From Lichenostomus cassidix (lineage: Eukaryota > Chordata > Aves > Passeriformes > Meliphagidae), in contig CM039182.1 in the NCBI GenBank assembly GCA_008360975.2, positions 14,666,324 to 14,730,323 on the forward strand: a stretch of 64,000 nucleotides of DNA, read 5' to 3'. The position numbers and the translations under genes were made by a program. Every line of letters starts with the position of its first letter. Position 1 is the stretch's first letter. Below, piece by piece: positions 12,201-24,387 of this stretch. The notes beneath the pieces are model-generated. The model was not told the origin of the DNA. It did no database searches and was given only the letters and a program-made list of their open reading frames with translations.

Positions 12201-14360
12201 AGAGGATTCAGAGACAGCACTGCTCTGAAGATGATAGAGTCAAGCCAAACAATTGAGTATTTATAGACACATTCATCAAATTAGTTCTAAAAATGAAAGT
12301 AGGCATATTTAGGACATGTCACAGTGTTCAATAAGAACATTCATTAGGAATCTAAATTGAGTTGGAATGGTGCTAAAGCAATTCCAAATAGAAAAAAAAA
12401 ATTATAGGAGGCTACTCATCACCACATAAAAGTATTTTAAAAAACAAACTTGTAAGTAAATCCTTAACAAGACTTCCCTTTTTCCTCAAAGGGATCTATC
12501 CAGACGTTTCCCTGCTTTATTAGCTTCTCTGCTGGACAAGCAGTTGCAGCATCAATTCAGCTGCTGAAGCAGAGTCTGATAGCCAGAGTTGGATTCCCAA
12601 ATATATTGTACCTTCAAACTCACCCAAACCCCTCTTCTCGAAAGACCATAACTACATCTAGCCATGCTATAAATTCAGGTGCAGATTCTGAGCAGTAGCA
12701 CTATGAATTTCTGCACTTAAGAGCTTGGCTATGTACATTTATAATTAAAATAATTATGGAATACATGGGTTTCTCTAAATAAAAAAAAAGAAATCAGAAG
12801 TTTTCAAGAATTCTTTCTTAAAGTCCCCATTAAATCTGGATACTGAAAGATGAACATCTTGTCCTTTCCTTGCCTGAAATATAGCCTGTGATCATGGTTT
12901 AAGAAATGAAATCAACAGCATGAGTTTCCACCAGTTTGCTTCACAAAGGATTTGTGTGTGGCTTGGCCTCAGGGTCCTAACAAACTCATAAAACTCTCCA
13001 ATGTTCAGGAATTCAGATGATTCCTGTTAAAACACAGGCAACAGCATTTCACAATCTCAATGGTTTTACTTTAAAAACAATGTGTAATGTAGCATTAGTA
13101 GAGTATTTGACAGTCTCTGTAGTTACACTGTTCTGGCAACTTCCAAAGTGAGAGTGAGCTTCATTCTGTACATCAGGGATTCCAGGCTGAAAACTTCATC
13201 TGCTGCTGGAGCAGCAGCAGCATATGGTTTCTAAATAGCTGCCCCACTAACCTAGTTACATGCCCAAAAGCAACCAGAAGTTTGATCCAAATGCCACTGG
13301 TAACACTGACCTGCCATCCCAATTAAAGCTGTGGCCTATACCGAGATTTTATGATTAAAATACAAAATCCCCTTGTACACCTGCCAGCTAGGTGCTTGGT
13401 GTTCTCTTTTCTTATTTTTCTCTACCTCCAGGAGAATTTCCTTCCCTGGACTCTTATGTAAAAGGTCCATTTTACAGTCACGTCCTTCTCTGCTACTCTC
13501 ACTGCTACTTTCCCCTGCCTGCTTTCATAGCAGTGTGTCTTGCACACCTATTCCCTCCAGCTCTCTGCAGGACCTATGGAACAACAGCAGGGAACCAGGT
13601 GTGCTCTAGCCTGTGCACTGACTGAGAAGAAGCTTGCAAACATCAGCTTGTGCACCTGTGGCAGGTGGATTCCTGTGCAGCTGAGCCAGTGAAACAGCTG
13701 GTGCGGGGGCAAGAGTCAATCCCCACCTCCTGACCTCCTCCTGTGCCACTATGAGTGAGCCCAGCAAGCTCATGTGGACACCAAAAGCAGCTGGAGAAAG
13801 GATGGGAAGAGAGAGTGAATGTGACCTGCCATCTTGCTTAACTGTTTAAGTGTACCCCCTTACCAGCCTTGTGGAACTGTGCCCTAAGAATGCAGACAAG
13901 GAGGCAGCACAACTCTGCATGGAAGCAACACCACCTGTCCATTCACCTCTGCAGTGTCCCCCTTCTCCTCTGTCCCCCAGATTGCTCCATGCAAGGATGT
14001 ATAATGAATTCATCCACTGCAGCCACCTGCTTTTCCAGACAGGTAGGTGTTCCAGGCTGGTTCACACTGCACCTCTACTCTGTCCATGCCATGCAAGGAA
14101 AAATGGGCACTGCAATGGCAGGAGGCTCAGTGCACAGTGGGACTTTTCCTTTAGTAATGTCAGCTATAAATTTTAACATTATTTAAGAGGCAGTCGGTGT
14201 TTTCAACACTTTTTCAGAGCATCTGCTCAACGCAAAAGCTTGGTCCCATGAGAGGACCAATAATTACTTTTCCTGACAAAAGAATAAAAGTAGATTTGAA
14301 CAATGATGGAAAGTTACTGCAACCAGTCATCTTCACTGGGCTAAAAAACCTGGACCTTAC
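9296..14360 (-). other. SVIL: SVIL intron (5.1 kb)
   Basis: AT-rich intron with a 10-bp perfect inverted repeat at 10018-10040. A stretch at 13600-13980 is somewhat richer in G+C, but I found no splice-bounded open exon in it. Other frames, such as 98 aa at 10520-10816 and 108 aa at 13850-14176 on the plus strand, do not look like protein. Confidence 0.7.
10018..10040. repeat. Perfect 10-bp inverted repeat, 3-nt loop
   Basis: GTTTACTAAA, then ACC, then TTTAGTAAAC. It is a short hairpin of AT-rich composition within an SVIL intron. It may be a chance structure. Confidence 0.85.
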
Positions 14361-14427
14361 CTTAATGCTCTCTTCCTTAGGAGCAATCGTGAAGGCTTAA
14401 ATCTGACTGAGTTTCCTTTGGCAAAAT
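14361..14427 (-). CDS. SVIL: Candidate upstream SVIL coding exon (67 nt), basic segment
   Basis: The acceptor is excellent, a long T-rich tract ending ATTTCACAG, and the donor TTAAG|gtaagg is strong. In the SVIL-joining frame it gives AT of a split Asp codon, 21 codons (FAKGNSVRFKPSR, then LLLRKRAL), and AG, which takes T from exon 9204-9295 to form Ser. The segment is strongly basic (KPSRLLLRKR) and could act as a nuclear-localisation-like or membrane/actin-contact patch, but that is inference. A second frame is open for 16 codons and ends at a TAA (14379-14377). It belongs to the 178-residue chance frame that spans the exon and the intron upstream. Confidence 0.75.
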
Positions 14428-17290
14428 CTGTGAAATAGAAAAAAAACACACAGTTGTGAAGACGCTGTAATAAATGGGGAACTTTTGGTAAACTAGGTTA
14501 TAGTTTCTAATCATAGAAAGAAAATCACTATCAAAAGACTCTGCAGAGGCCTTCTCTCTAATCAAAGGAGCACCAGCTGGCATGTCCAAGATGGTGATAA
14601 ACCAAAGCCTTGCAAAAATGAGTACAGACAGCAGACAAATCAAAAACATCAACTCTTGATGGAAATGCCATGTTCTACTCCTAGTATTTGTGGTATAGCA
14701 CTGCAGTCTGGGGTGATCATTTAAACTAACTGTTTCCCAGTGTATAAAATGGGCAATAGACATGTTTATGAAGCACTCTGCAAATGAGAAATGCTGCAAG
14801 CAGCAAGAGTCTTTTTGGCTGCAGCCTGGCAATACCATAAAAACTGCATATTCACTGCAGAAGCCAAGAGATGTCCAGCTGAGGATCTGTTGCAACAGTG
14901 TTACACCACCCATGACAGAAATATTTCTGAAGATTGCCTACTGTTTGGGAGCTTCCTTTTTTTTTTGTGTAGCCTTACAACATGCATTTCACAGAGGAAC
15001 ACATGTTTACACTGAGAGCAAAACTGTGTCAGATGCAGCCTCATGTTCAAAAAGTACATATTGCAAAGCTCCTAGGTTCCCAAAACTGTGTGAACCACAA
15101 CAAGCAATGGGCAATCTCCCCACCCTCTCCCTGATTAAACTTTTTCATTTCTGCAGTCAAGTGCATCTCCAGAGGGCTCAATGATGAGCAGTGCTCCAAG
15201 CACCCTCTCCCTCCCTCCACTGAGGATGAACCAAGAGCCTCAGAGCTTTGCCAGCCAGGGAGCAGCTCCTGGGCTGAGACTGCTGTGCAAAAACACATGG
15301 AGCTGCTCATGACTCACTGCCAATGAAAAATTTCCTTCCATCCCCATCTGTATTAAATCTACTACCCAAGACCCTAAGTCAATGAACAGTTGGTCACCGA
15401 TACAGCAATCATTTTATTTTTCAAAGACAGACCCAGACTTTAGAACACTTCAAATGCAGCTACACTCCTTTTACTCTACCTCAGAGCTGAGATTTAACTA
15501 TTTCAAAGAAGATGTTAACTGCAAAAAAATTTTTTTTGCTTATGCACAATATTTTAAGTCTGGGTGGAATATCTCTTATTTGTGCAGAAAGGGTTTAGTA
15601 AAACTTATAGCTGACAATATGGCTCATATTTTAGAGAATGTAGATTTTATCTATGCCTTTCAAAACTTTTTATCCTCTTCAATTTCCTTCTACCACCTCT
15701 ACAGGTATAAAGATTGAAAAAAAGGTTAAAAAAAAAGTAATAGAAAGAAAGATGATTTTAACAACTTGATAAAGAAGCTTAAAATGTGCAAAAAGGCATT
15801 TTTAGGCATCTGCTACACGTCAGTGCAGATTTCAAGCAGCTTTGCTAATAGCATTTTTCAACTTTAATAGGCAACTTTTTCCTGTTTTTGTTAACATTCA
15901 TTTTCTCTTTCCATTAAATGGAGAATAAAGCACATAGATTATACAGAAACATCTTGCTAGACCCAAACAGAATATTATAAGAAAAACAGAGTGAATGGTA
16001 TATAAATCATTACAATTTTACACTCCAACATTAAAAAGAATACTCTGAGCCATACGGATCCTCTAAAAAGGCCAGATTTACATTACTTTGAGAGGACTCT
16101 GCACTAACTTCCAAAGCCCAGCTCAGTATCAGCTTAGCTAATCAGAACCAGGCATATCTTAGATTTATAGCTGTTCTAACAGGATACAACCCATCCTAGA
16201 ATTTTTGGCACTGGAACAGCTGTCCACCATGCAAACCACAAGCAGACCACAGAGAAATTCTGCCTAGCCCAGCCAAAACTGGGGAGGGAATGTGAGAACG
16301 GAAGAAAGTAGCCTGCATTGCTTCCCTGGGAGCAGGGAGGGAGAGGGGCTGCTGAGAGAAGCACATCAGCCACTGAAACACATTCAGCAGCATTCACACA
16401 TACCACATCTATAACGCCTCAAAATCATCTTAAAACTTTGCAGTTTCACAGGGGTGAGCTCCAATCCTCCCCCACACCCCAAACACAGAAAAACTTAGCA
16501 GACAATTAAATTCCATTACACGGTTTTGATATTTTATGTATCTCCCCCTGTTCAAATTAGACACCATGTGGGGGGGATTGAAGTCCAATAAAACTTCCTT
16601 ACCACAATATGGAAGTCTTAAATACAAACACAGGAGGAAAAGTAAAACAACTCTGCATCAAAAGGCAATAAATATGCCCCCAAAAGAAACATCAGTTTAG
16701 CAGAGTCTTATTCAATGGTTAATTTAAAGATAAAAAAAACACTCTCACAGTACTTGATAGACAGAAGGAAAATATTTGCAACAGCATTTTGTTCTGTTTT
16801 TTACTGACGAATTCTAAACATGTTCATAATCATATTATAGCAATTTAAAATATTTTTATTTAAAATTAAGAGTGTATTTACTGAAGTGTAAATCAGACTT
16901 GCTCCCAAGTTTAACCATTTGCTCAGGCAAGTACCCCTCCCTCTTAGGTACAAACTACCGGATAAAACCACTAACCATAATTTAATATACAGGAAATTTA
17001 AAATGAAGAAAAGAAAAAGTAGATGCAACCTCCCAGTGTTACTTAGTATATTTAAAGGCCTTAAGTCGGTGGCATGCTAAGCTAATTAAAAGATCCATCT
17101 AATCGGATCTTTCAAAAGTGTCCTTTAGGAAATAACAAAATAGCCTAGGTGACTAACTGCATACTGATTGCTAAAGTACCTAATGCAGCTGCAGGAGAGC
17201 CAGTCAAACAATATTTACACATGCATACATACATACGAGAGATTAAACACACACAGACTGCATTTTCTTTTATCTACTTGCAACTCTTAC
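14428..17290 (-). other. SVIL: SVIL intron (2.9 kb)
   Basis: Intron between the 17291-17343 and 14361-14427 exons. It carries a weak MIR-like stretch near 14722-14787 and is otherwise unique and AT-rich. The 178-aa minus-strand frame 14377-14913 mostly covers this intron and reads as Cys/Phe/Leu/Ser-rich noise. Confidence 0.7.
14722..14787 (+). repeat. Possible ancient MIR SINE fragment
   Basis: The order TGTTTCCCAGTGTATAAAAT, GGGCAATA, ATGAAGCACTCTGCAAAT recalls the MIR core (TTTCCTCATCTGTAAAATGGG, then a run ending near AAGCGCTTTG). The resemblance is from memory and weak; only a profile search could confirm it. Confidence 0.3.
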
Positions 17291-17343
17291 CTTGCTCCTC
17301 AGAGAATTTAACATTTCCCAAATAGCTGGAGATCCAAGGATTT
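17291..17343 (-). CDS. SVIL: Candidate upstream SVIL coding exon (53 nt); in-frame ATG at its acceptor
   Basis: The acceptor has a T-rich tract ending CATGTTCAG, and the donor is GAGCAAG|gtaaga. The SVIL-joining frame gives A (completing Arg), then NPWISSYLGNVKFSEEQ, then G of the Asp codon completed by exon 14361-14427. The sequence just before the acceptor reads ACC ATG TTC AG, in the same frame. A transcript beginning nearby and not using this acceptor would therefore start MFRNPWISSY, with A at -3 of the ATG. Both forms place the same Arg. A second frame is also open here and contains an upstream ORF starting at 17314. The exon is the first after a 38.5-kb intron. I know no homologous domain. 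Confidence 0.74.
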
Positions 17344-17707
17344 CTGAACATGGTTGCACAAACAAAGGATTCAGCAAAGAGAAACTACAATAGCAGCTAA
17401 TTCTCCACCAGCCACAGCCCTTAGGCCTGTCTTAGCAATATCGTGTAGAGATTTTTCATAGCACAGGACTGGAGCTGTCAGGCTATCGCGTCCCAGGGAG
17501 TACAGTAAATGCATAGCAATAGGCTGCAAGCCGGAGCAGCTCAAGCCAGTAATCAGATTACAAACAGAAATTAGGCACATGAATGCTAAAACAGATTGGG
17601 CAACGGTGATTGGGAGATTTATAATATTACCACTTCAAAGATCCAGCCAAATCACACATTATATTCCTGCAAAATGAATGCAGAACTCCTAAATGTCATA
17701 TTAAGAA

Positions 17708-17755
17708 ACCAACCAAACAAAAAAAACCCCAAAAACAACAACAAAAGAAAAAACG
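17708..17755. repeat. A-rich low-complexity tract
   Basis: A run of A with scattered C (AACCAACCAAACAAAAAAAA and similar). It is simple sequence without an attached recognisable element. Confidence 0.8.
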
Positions 17756-18340
17756 CCAAGAAGAGGAATAATTCTTTCATATCTCTAATCAGGATAAACT
17801 GCAGTGCTTACTTAAGAAAAGCAGCACCCAGGCTGCCAAAAAATGGACTCTGATAATCATAGCATTATGCTTAAATGTTTTGCCTAACTATTAGTTGGAA
17901 CATTTAAAACAGACAAGATTTATGGATAACATATGAGCAAAATTACTGGTGGGGGTAGGGATTTAAGAACAGACACCACAGCTCCAAATATTTTAATTCG
18001 AGACAGAAGGTGAAAAATTGCACAAAAGTACTGTCTAGCTACCTTTTTTTTTTTTTCTTTTTTCCATTAAACAGATTTGATGGATTTTAGATTGAAGAGT
18101 TGGAACCCTTTTAGTTAATTTTGAAAGTCTGGAAATATTTGTTTGCAATGGTGCAATAACCCTGGCTCAGTCACCCACACTGAACTACCTGATGGTCTAA
18201 CACAGACACAAAGAAGCATTAAATATGTGACTGAAACAGGTCCATGCACTTAACCCCATCCAAACAAATAGGGAAGTCTATCAGATTCCCTCCAACAGAC
18301 CTCTTCCCTTCCAAAAGATTTCAACTACCATCAGTATTAC

Positions 18341-18750
18341 AGGCTGAGAGAGTTGGGGTGGTTCACCCTGGAGAAGAGAAGGCTCCAGGGAGACCTTGGA
18401 GCACCTCCCAGTTCCTAAAGCAGGGCTACAGGAGAGCAGGAAAAGGACTTTACAGGGACCTGTAGATCAGACAAGGGGTAAAAGCTTTAAACTGCGGAGT
18501 GGTAGGATATTAGGAATATAGATTAGATTAGATTAGATATTAGGAAGAAGTTCTTTACTGTGAGGGTGGTGAGGCACTGGCACAAGTTGCCCAGAGAAGA
18601 TGTGAATGCCCCATCCCTGGAAGTGTTGAAGGCCAGGCTGGATGGGGCTTTGAGTTACCTGGTCTAGTGAAAACTGTCCCTGGCAGGGGGTTTGGAATGA
18701 GATGATCTTTAAGGTCCCTTTCATTCCAAACCGTTCTATGATCCTGTGAG
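18341..18750 (+). mobile_element. CR1 LINE 3' end
   Basis: Plus-strand CR1 3' region. It contains the signature order GGTTCACCCTGGAGAAGAGA, GGCACTGGCACAAGTTGCCC, TGCCCCATCCCTGG, GATGATCTTTAAGGTCCC and a CTATGATCCTGTGA end. It is severely 5'-truncated and opposite in orientation to the CR1 at position 1 and to SVIL. An internal pentanucleotide expansion sits at 18519-18538. Confidence 0.93.
18519..18538. repeat. (TAGAT)4 microsatellite inside the CR1 copy
   Basis: Four perfect TAGAT units grow out of the TAGATATTAGGAAGAA segment of the CR1 3' region. This is a local slippage expansion within the element. Confidence 0.9.
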
Positions 18751-21700
18751 TAGAAAACTCACCACAGGACTGAGGTTGTCAGGACCATGAAAAGGTAGAC
18801 TAGAAACCCAAGACTGAAGTTCTTGACTATTCTAACCTGTTTCTGTGATACCTGGTGCAACTGAACCCTGACCTGTGCTGGGAACCTCAATGTACAGGCA
18901 GAATATGAGCAATGATGCTGTGAAAGAGACTGCTTAACCATGGGTGAAAAATATACTCTATCAAAAACCTGTTAATGGCAGTTCACTCATCAGGAAGTTG
19001 TATTTAGCCTACCTAGGTCATCAAAACATGGTTTTTCATGCTAACAAGTTATTGCAATGGATAGAAGAATACACATTCCATCTTGTCTAATGTACCTGCT
19101 ATTTGTTTTAATCTATTTATTTTAAAACACATAAATAATGTTGGAGTCACCCTAATCAAAGCACCTTTTCTTAGCTGATCTTTCAACAGTCCAGAGCTCC
19201 CTTGAACAAGAGCCACCCAACACAAGGAGCATGGCCTTGAAACCTCTGACTCACCAAGTAACATTCTCTGTTCAGAAATATTTGATGGTACATACCACAT
19301 TTTTTTTCTTTGCCTGTAACCTTGCTATCTCTCATGTTTAATTCTAACCACTCCCAGCACTACCAACAGAACACAAACACTGCTGTGCACTCTTGACCAG
19401 CTGTAAAGGCCTCCTTATACTTGAGCCTAATATAAACCAAAAATATAATCTGTTGATGCTAGTCCAAATTTGCAATTAACCTGAAAATCTAGTGCTTTAT
19501 GGCCTAGGCATAAGTGCAGGTGTGCTTAAAACACAAAAACAAGATGGGGCGGAACTAGCAAAGCAGCTGCTAATGGAGAAATTCTGGACCAGTATATGTG
19601 TTGGTATAGCAACAAGAGACACCCTGTTCTGAAAAAAACCCCTTCTTTCTCAGCCCTGCTTGTGGGAAGATTGTTTACTTGATCTTGTGAATAGAGGTAT
19701 TATTACTTGGAGCATTTTTAAGCATCTGTAACTCATCTGGTACACAGTAAGGGAAGCTTCTCATCAAGAGCAGGTAAACACCACTCATTTGACAAATTTT
19801 GTGTCTGCAATCTCTAGCAAGGCTGAAGGAGAAGTTAGACTTGACAGCTGAGCTGATGCAATAGCTCAAGGCTGCCAAGAAAGACAGTCCTAGCCGTCGT
19901 TCCCTCTGCTGCAGGACCTCTGCTAGGTCCTGCTCCCCTAGTGACCCAGCCTGATGACTAAACTGGTAGTAAATATTCCCTTTTAGTTTTGCTGGGTATG
20001 CTTTTCAGGAGGTGCCAGAACAAAGAAAAAGGCACAGGATCTTATGATCAGAACAAGGATCAACCCTTCTAGCTAACAAAGGAGGTGAGCTCAGCTCAAA
20101 TGTCACCCCCTGTCTGGCAATGTCCCCTATAAGAGAGAGGAGGGGTATTTGTGGAGGGAGGGGTTGGGCTCCCACACTCCTCTGCTATACATCATCCCTG
20201 ACATTTTGTCCTCAGCATCCTCCTGGTGAATGAGGTGCAGAAGGGAAAGCACACAGAGCTGCAGAAAGACAGGAAAACTCTGGAGTGCCTTTCACAATTG
20301 TGTAATTTTTAAATGGGTTCTTGCTTGTGCTGTTCCAATTCTACCCACAGAAGACAGTAAGAAGCCAGTCTCTCCAATAGGTCTGGCTAACACCTGGGAA
20401 GAAATATCTGTCATAGACTTTGGTACAAATAGAACTCCTTTTCCTACTATATACAGCTGGCAGGTCAAGAATCCAGGGGCTACCTCATGGGACCAAAGAG
20501 AATTTTTATGGAGGAAAGTAAAATATTCAATAAAAACAACATCTCTATCAAGTTCTTCACAAAAATTCCTAGAGTTTGGCTTCAAGATCTCTTCACATTA
20601 GGTTGGAAGGTGATCACCAGCCGCTGCTCTGTGCACAGTTACCTATCATGTAACATAAATGTCACTGCTATTCATACTGAAACTGTGCTGCTGTGCAGAA
20701 TCTCCCATCCCAGAGTTAATTCAGCATTGATTCGAGATGAGGGGTATGTGCCAACACTGCTTTCAATACTAAAACTCTTACAGCTCTGAGATGCTGGAGC
20801 CTTAGGGTATTACAGCAATGCCATGCACTTCACACAGATCATTGGGAATATTTAGCTGTAGGTAACTGACCACTTCTGCCCCTCCTTTCCAGCAAAAAGA
20901 CATAATCTATTGTAAGAAAAGTCTGTGTGCTGCCTCTTAACCAGCTTTAGCAGTGGAGAAAAACAGTAAGCATGCAGAAAAAGTAACTCAGTAGAGTCAA
21001 GCAATGGTATGAAGAAAAAAAGTCTTAGATTTAGCATTTTGTTGCTTGTTTGAAAACAGCAGGTTTAAGAGCAATGCTTTCCCAGAGGAAAAGAAATTAA
21101 TCTCCAAATACTTGATGAGGATAAGAGGAAGAGCAGTTTGTCCTTCAAAAACGATCCAGTCTCCAGGACCTACAAGTGTGCTCAGCCAAACCATGTTATC
21201 AAGGCTGTGTTACAAATCGGTAGTAATGTTCTTGTTCCCCTCTGCCATCATTAATTCTTGAGCATTAGCAGCCTCCAACATAAGCAAACAAAGAGAGAAC
21301 AACAGTTCAGCCGTCAGAAAGGGGGGCAGCCCAGCGGGAAGCTAAGTTTGCAGTCATCTGGGCTTAGAGCTCGAGGTTAAGCATGTATACATTTCAAATC
21401 TGAGACTACTCATGAAAGACCAGCTGGCAGTTAAATGCTGTTCTGAAGCTTCCCACAGGAAGAGGAAGAAAATATCTTCCTTTTGTCTGGCAAAACTAAT
21501 AGCTCTAATCAAAGCTGGAGTTTAAACAACGTGCAGAACATTTCCCAACTCAGAGGGCTGCCAGCCCCAAAGCACTGAGGAGTTATGAACCAGGTCCCAC
21601 CAAGATCAGGACTTTTCTCCTCCTGAATTTTGATCACTTACAAATTTATATTTAGAAGTGTTCCTTTGTGATAAGGAGAAGCAGATACTTTGTTGTGACT

Positions 21701-23903
21701 TGCAGTTATCATAAAAGCAAAAATCAAAGAAGCCCATGACAGCTGTTTGAAGAAAACCTAAAAATAAAATAAAATATTGAAGAAATCAACAATGCAGAGG
21801 AAAGAAAACCCACAGTGACTGCAGTGAAACTGTCTGCAAATATGCCAGTTAGGTAAACAGGAATCTGAGCAGCACAGAAAACTGAGATGATGCGTATTAA
21901 TGAAATGATGAAATCATATTTTCATCCACTCTCCATGGGTACAGATGTAAAGGAGCTCACGAATTTTATTCAACTGCTCTTCTGGCCAAGGTGAGCACCC
22001 TTGGAATAGCTAGTCTGCATGAGCTATGCCAAGATCTGAGATGCTGTGGATGACTGCAGGAATGAAGGTCAGAAGACTGGGCTAAAGCAAACCACTCTTT
22101 TCCGTCAGTCCATCTGACCTCCTGCTCCAGGCTGCAGGCTTCCTGCCTACCCCATACCACCCTGTCAGCTTTTGGCACACAGGCATATCTTTCCAAAGGA
22201 AAATGGCAAGGCACTCCCTTTGCTTACTTCCCTTTCCTCCCACTCTCCAGCAATTTCTGCCAAGATGCTCAAGAAGTAAGTTAGCCCAAAGCTGAAGGAC
22301 AGGTCGAAAATCCCCCAGATTACTTCAGGAATACAATCACTTAACGGCTCAAGTCACATCCCAGCAGCCCAGATTACAATCACAGGATAAATTCAGGGCT
22401 GGCCATTCCAGTCAGGTTTGTCTTTTCCATCCAAACCCCACGTATGTGGGCAAGTGGTAATTTCTCATTTTTTTAAATGGAGGTCATTTGTATGAACTTT
22501 AAAAATAGGATGAAGTTTCCTGACATGGTGTCATCACTCCAGCAGAAAGCAAATGAATCCTTTCCAAATAACGACCCTGGCAAAAAGATTTATGTTTGGC
22601 CAGTGATCGTGTTGTGGACAAGTCTTCACTTAAACTTGAGCACTGAGTTGCTTGTGTAGTGCACTTTAAAACAGGTCATATGTAAAGATGAAAAAAGCTG
22701 ATTAGTGAGATTTATAAAGGGAACTGAGGTTTATAGTACAAAATGTGTTGAATGAATATGGATGGTCTTTTTGTATGCGCTATTTAGTAATGTGCTCTGG
22801 GAAAAGGGAGAACAACAGGTATTTTTGTATCCACACTGTAATTCCCCTTCCAGTCTCCAGATTACTATTTCAGATTTCACTCAACCCATTAATTTCAGCA
22901 ATTTATTACTCCTAAAAGGAGATTTTGGTACCTTTCAATTTTGTAACACGTTTTCAGAATAAGAAACACTAATCTAATGTCCTGTGACATCCCTACATCT
23001 CATACCACTGTTTGCAAAATTGTATGGCCAGACTGTAGCATATTAAAAGATGTCCAAGGTTTTCCTCTTTAGGAGTAGGACCAGTCTAGAGGAGCTCCTT
23101 CAAGGAAGTTCAAAGGCCACATGCCCTTTTCTCAGTGGGGCACATTATACAAATTCAGACCTATTTGTCTCTGGGCCCAAAGTGGTAACAGAAGATGTCA
23201 GGCGTGAACATGGCCCTTTCTGGATTGAGGAAATGGCTGGAAAGAAGGGAAAGGCAGGAACTCATCTGCCAGCAATACATACAATCTAAATCAGCTCAAG
23301 GACTTTGAGGAGACATGGGGTTTCTATCCAGCAAAACAACACTTGAGAGCATTTCAAACCACAGCTCTCTGAAGCAGCTGCAGCTCAGAGTGTGAAGGCA
23401 CAGGGTTAGTCACAGCTCTGTGGACATCCTTCACCAGAGTCTCGTAGCATCAGCTTCTCCTTTGCTATTGCAGTGAACAAGAGCTTTGCTGCTGGGGTGA
23501 CCACAGGCTGAAACTGCTGCTGGGAGTCTGTCTGTAAAACTTGTGTCCTTCCAACAAGCAGCCAGGGATTCTAGGATGGGCCTCCCCATCTTCTGACTTC
23601 TAGCATCTGCAACCAGCATGAGGTTGTCTCCTTGCCTGGAGCAGCAAGTGGCCCCATGCAGTTAAGTGACACAAAAAGTCCTGCCACACTACTGAGTTTT
23701 CTCCTGGCTGCTCTTGAACACCTCTCCACTGCTACCTCTGCATGCATGTAAAAGCCCAATAAGGAAGCAGAGAGAGGCAAGCATTCCCCAAGGAAGAATT
23801 TATAACAAAGTTCTTTGGCTCTTCGTGATAGTCATCTAATGAAAATACCAATTTTGTTTACCACTGTGATGTGACATTTCACAGGCCACATCCTATCCCT
23901 GCT

Positions 23904-23912
23904 ACTTACCTG
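23904..23912 (-). promoter_or_regulatory. SVIL: Juxtaposed acceptor and donor, possible recursive splice site
   Basis: On the minus strand TTATATTTCAG is directly followed by GTAAGTAGC. This is a full-consensus donor abutting an AG acceptor, the arrangement of a zero-length recursive-splicing point. It lies in the longest intron of the window. The pyrimidine tract is only moderate. It could equally be the donor of an unseen noncoding exon. Confidence 0.3.
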
Positions 23913-24351
23913 AAATATAACTTTTCAAGCCTCAAGCAGACAGCAACCTTGCAGACAAGAAATCCATGACCCCAGCTCCCATCCTGTTTATGGCATGTTG
24001 CAATGCTTTCTCAGAAAATTAAATATTTATTAAAAGAAATAAAGAAAAAATGTATGCTTTATTCAAGAGCTGATGGTCAAGATAGGACAGCTCAGCTGTA
24101 AGTACTGTCACTGAAAATAGTGTCACTATGAAAAAGGCATGTGTACCATACCTAATGTGCAACCAGCATGGCTAAGCAAAAATTAATGAGGAAAGAAAAT
24201 CTAACCCAGTGATACTGCAGTTCTGGAGTCTGTTCTCTAGGGAGCAGGTTTAAATTCATGGCAGCTATGGCGTTTTTCTCTTTTTTGCCCTCATTCACTC
24301 CCAAGACCTCTGCAAAAATCACCAATGGTGCTCAGGGGGGTACCAGTTACG

Positions 24352-24387
24352 AATAGGAAGTCAGAAGTCAGATCCTGACTTCCTATT
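24352..24387. repeat. Perfect 13-bp inverted repeat, 10-nt loop
   Basis: AATAGGAAGTCAG (24352-24364) pairs with CTGACTTCCTATT (24375-24387). Partial further copies of AGTCAGATC occur in the loop and just downstream, so a local duplication and inversion is likely. Confidence 0.88.

Noticed and set aside
14377..14913. 178-aa minus-strand frame, the longest intronic frame after the SVIL exon
   Set aside because: Its C-terminal part is the second frame of exon 14361-14427, and the rest crosses a very strong acceptor into intron. Its composition is rich in Cys, Phe, Leu and Ser, with no family likeness.
20230..20601. 123-aa plus-strand frame
   Set aside because: No homology recognised. An overlapping 97-aa frame is open on the other strand, as expected by chance.
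23910..23984. Coding exon ending at the donor 23910 (frame LRLEKLYF)
   Set aside because: It would have to start in phase 0, which does not follow exon 55821-55908, and its acceptor lacks a pyrimidine tract. Kept only as a possible recursive splice site.
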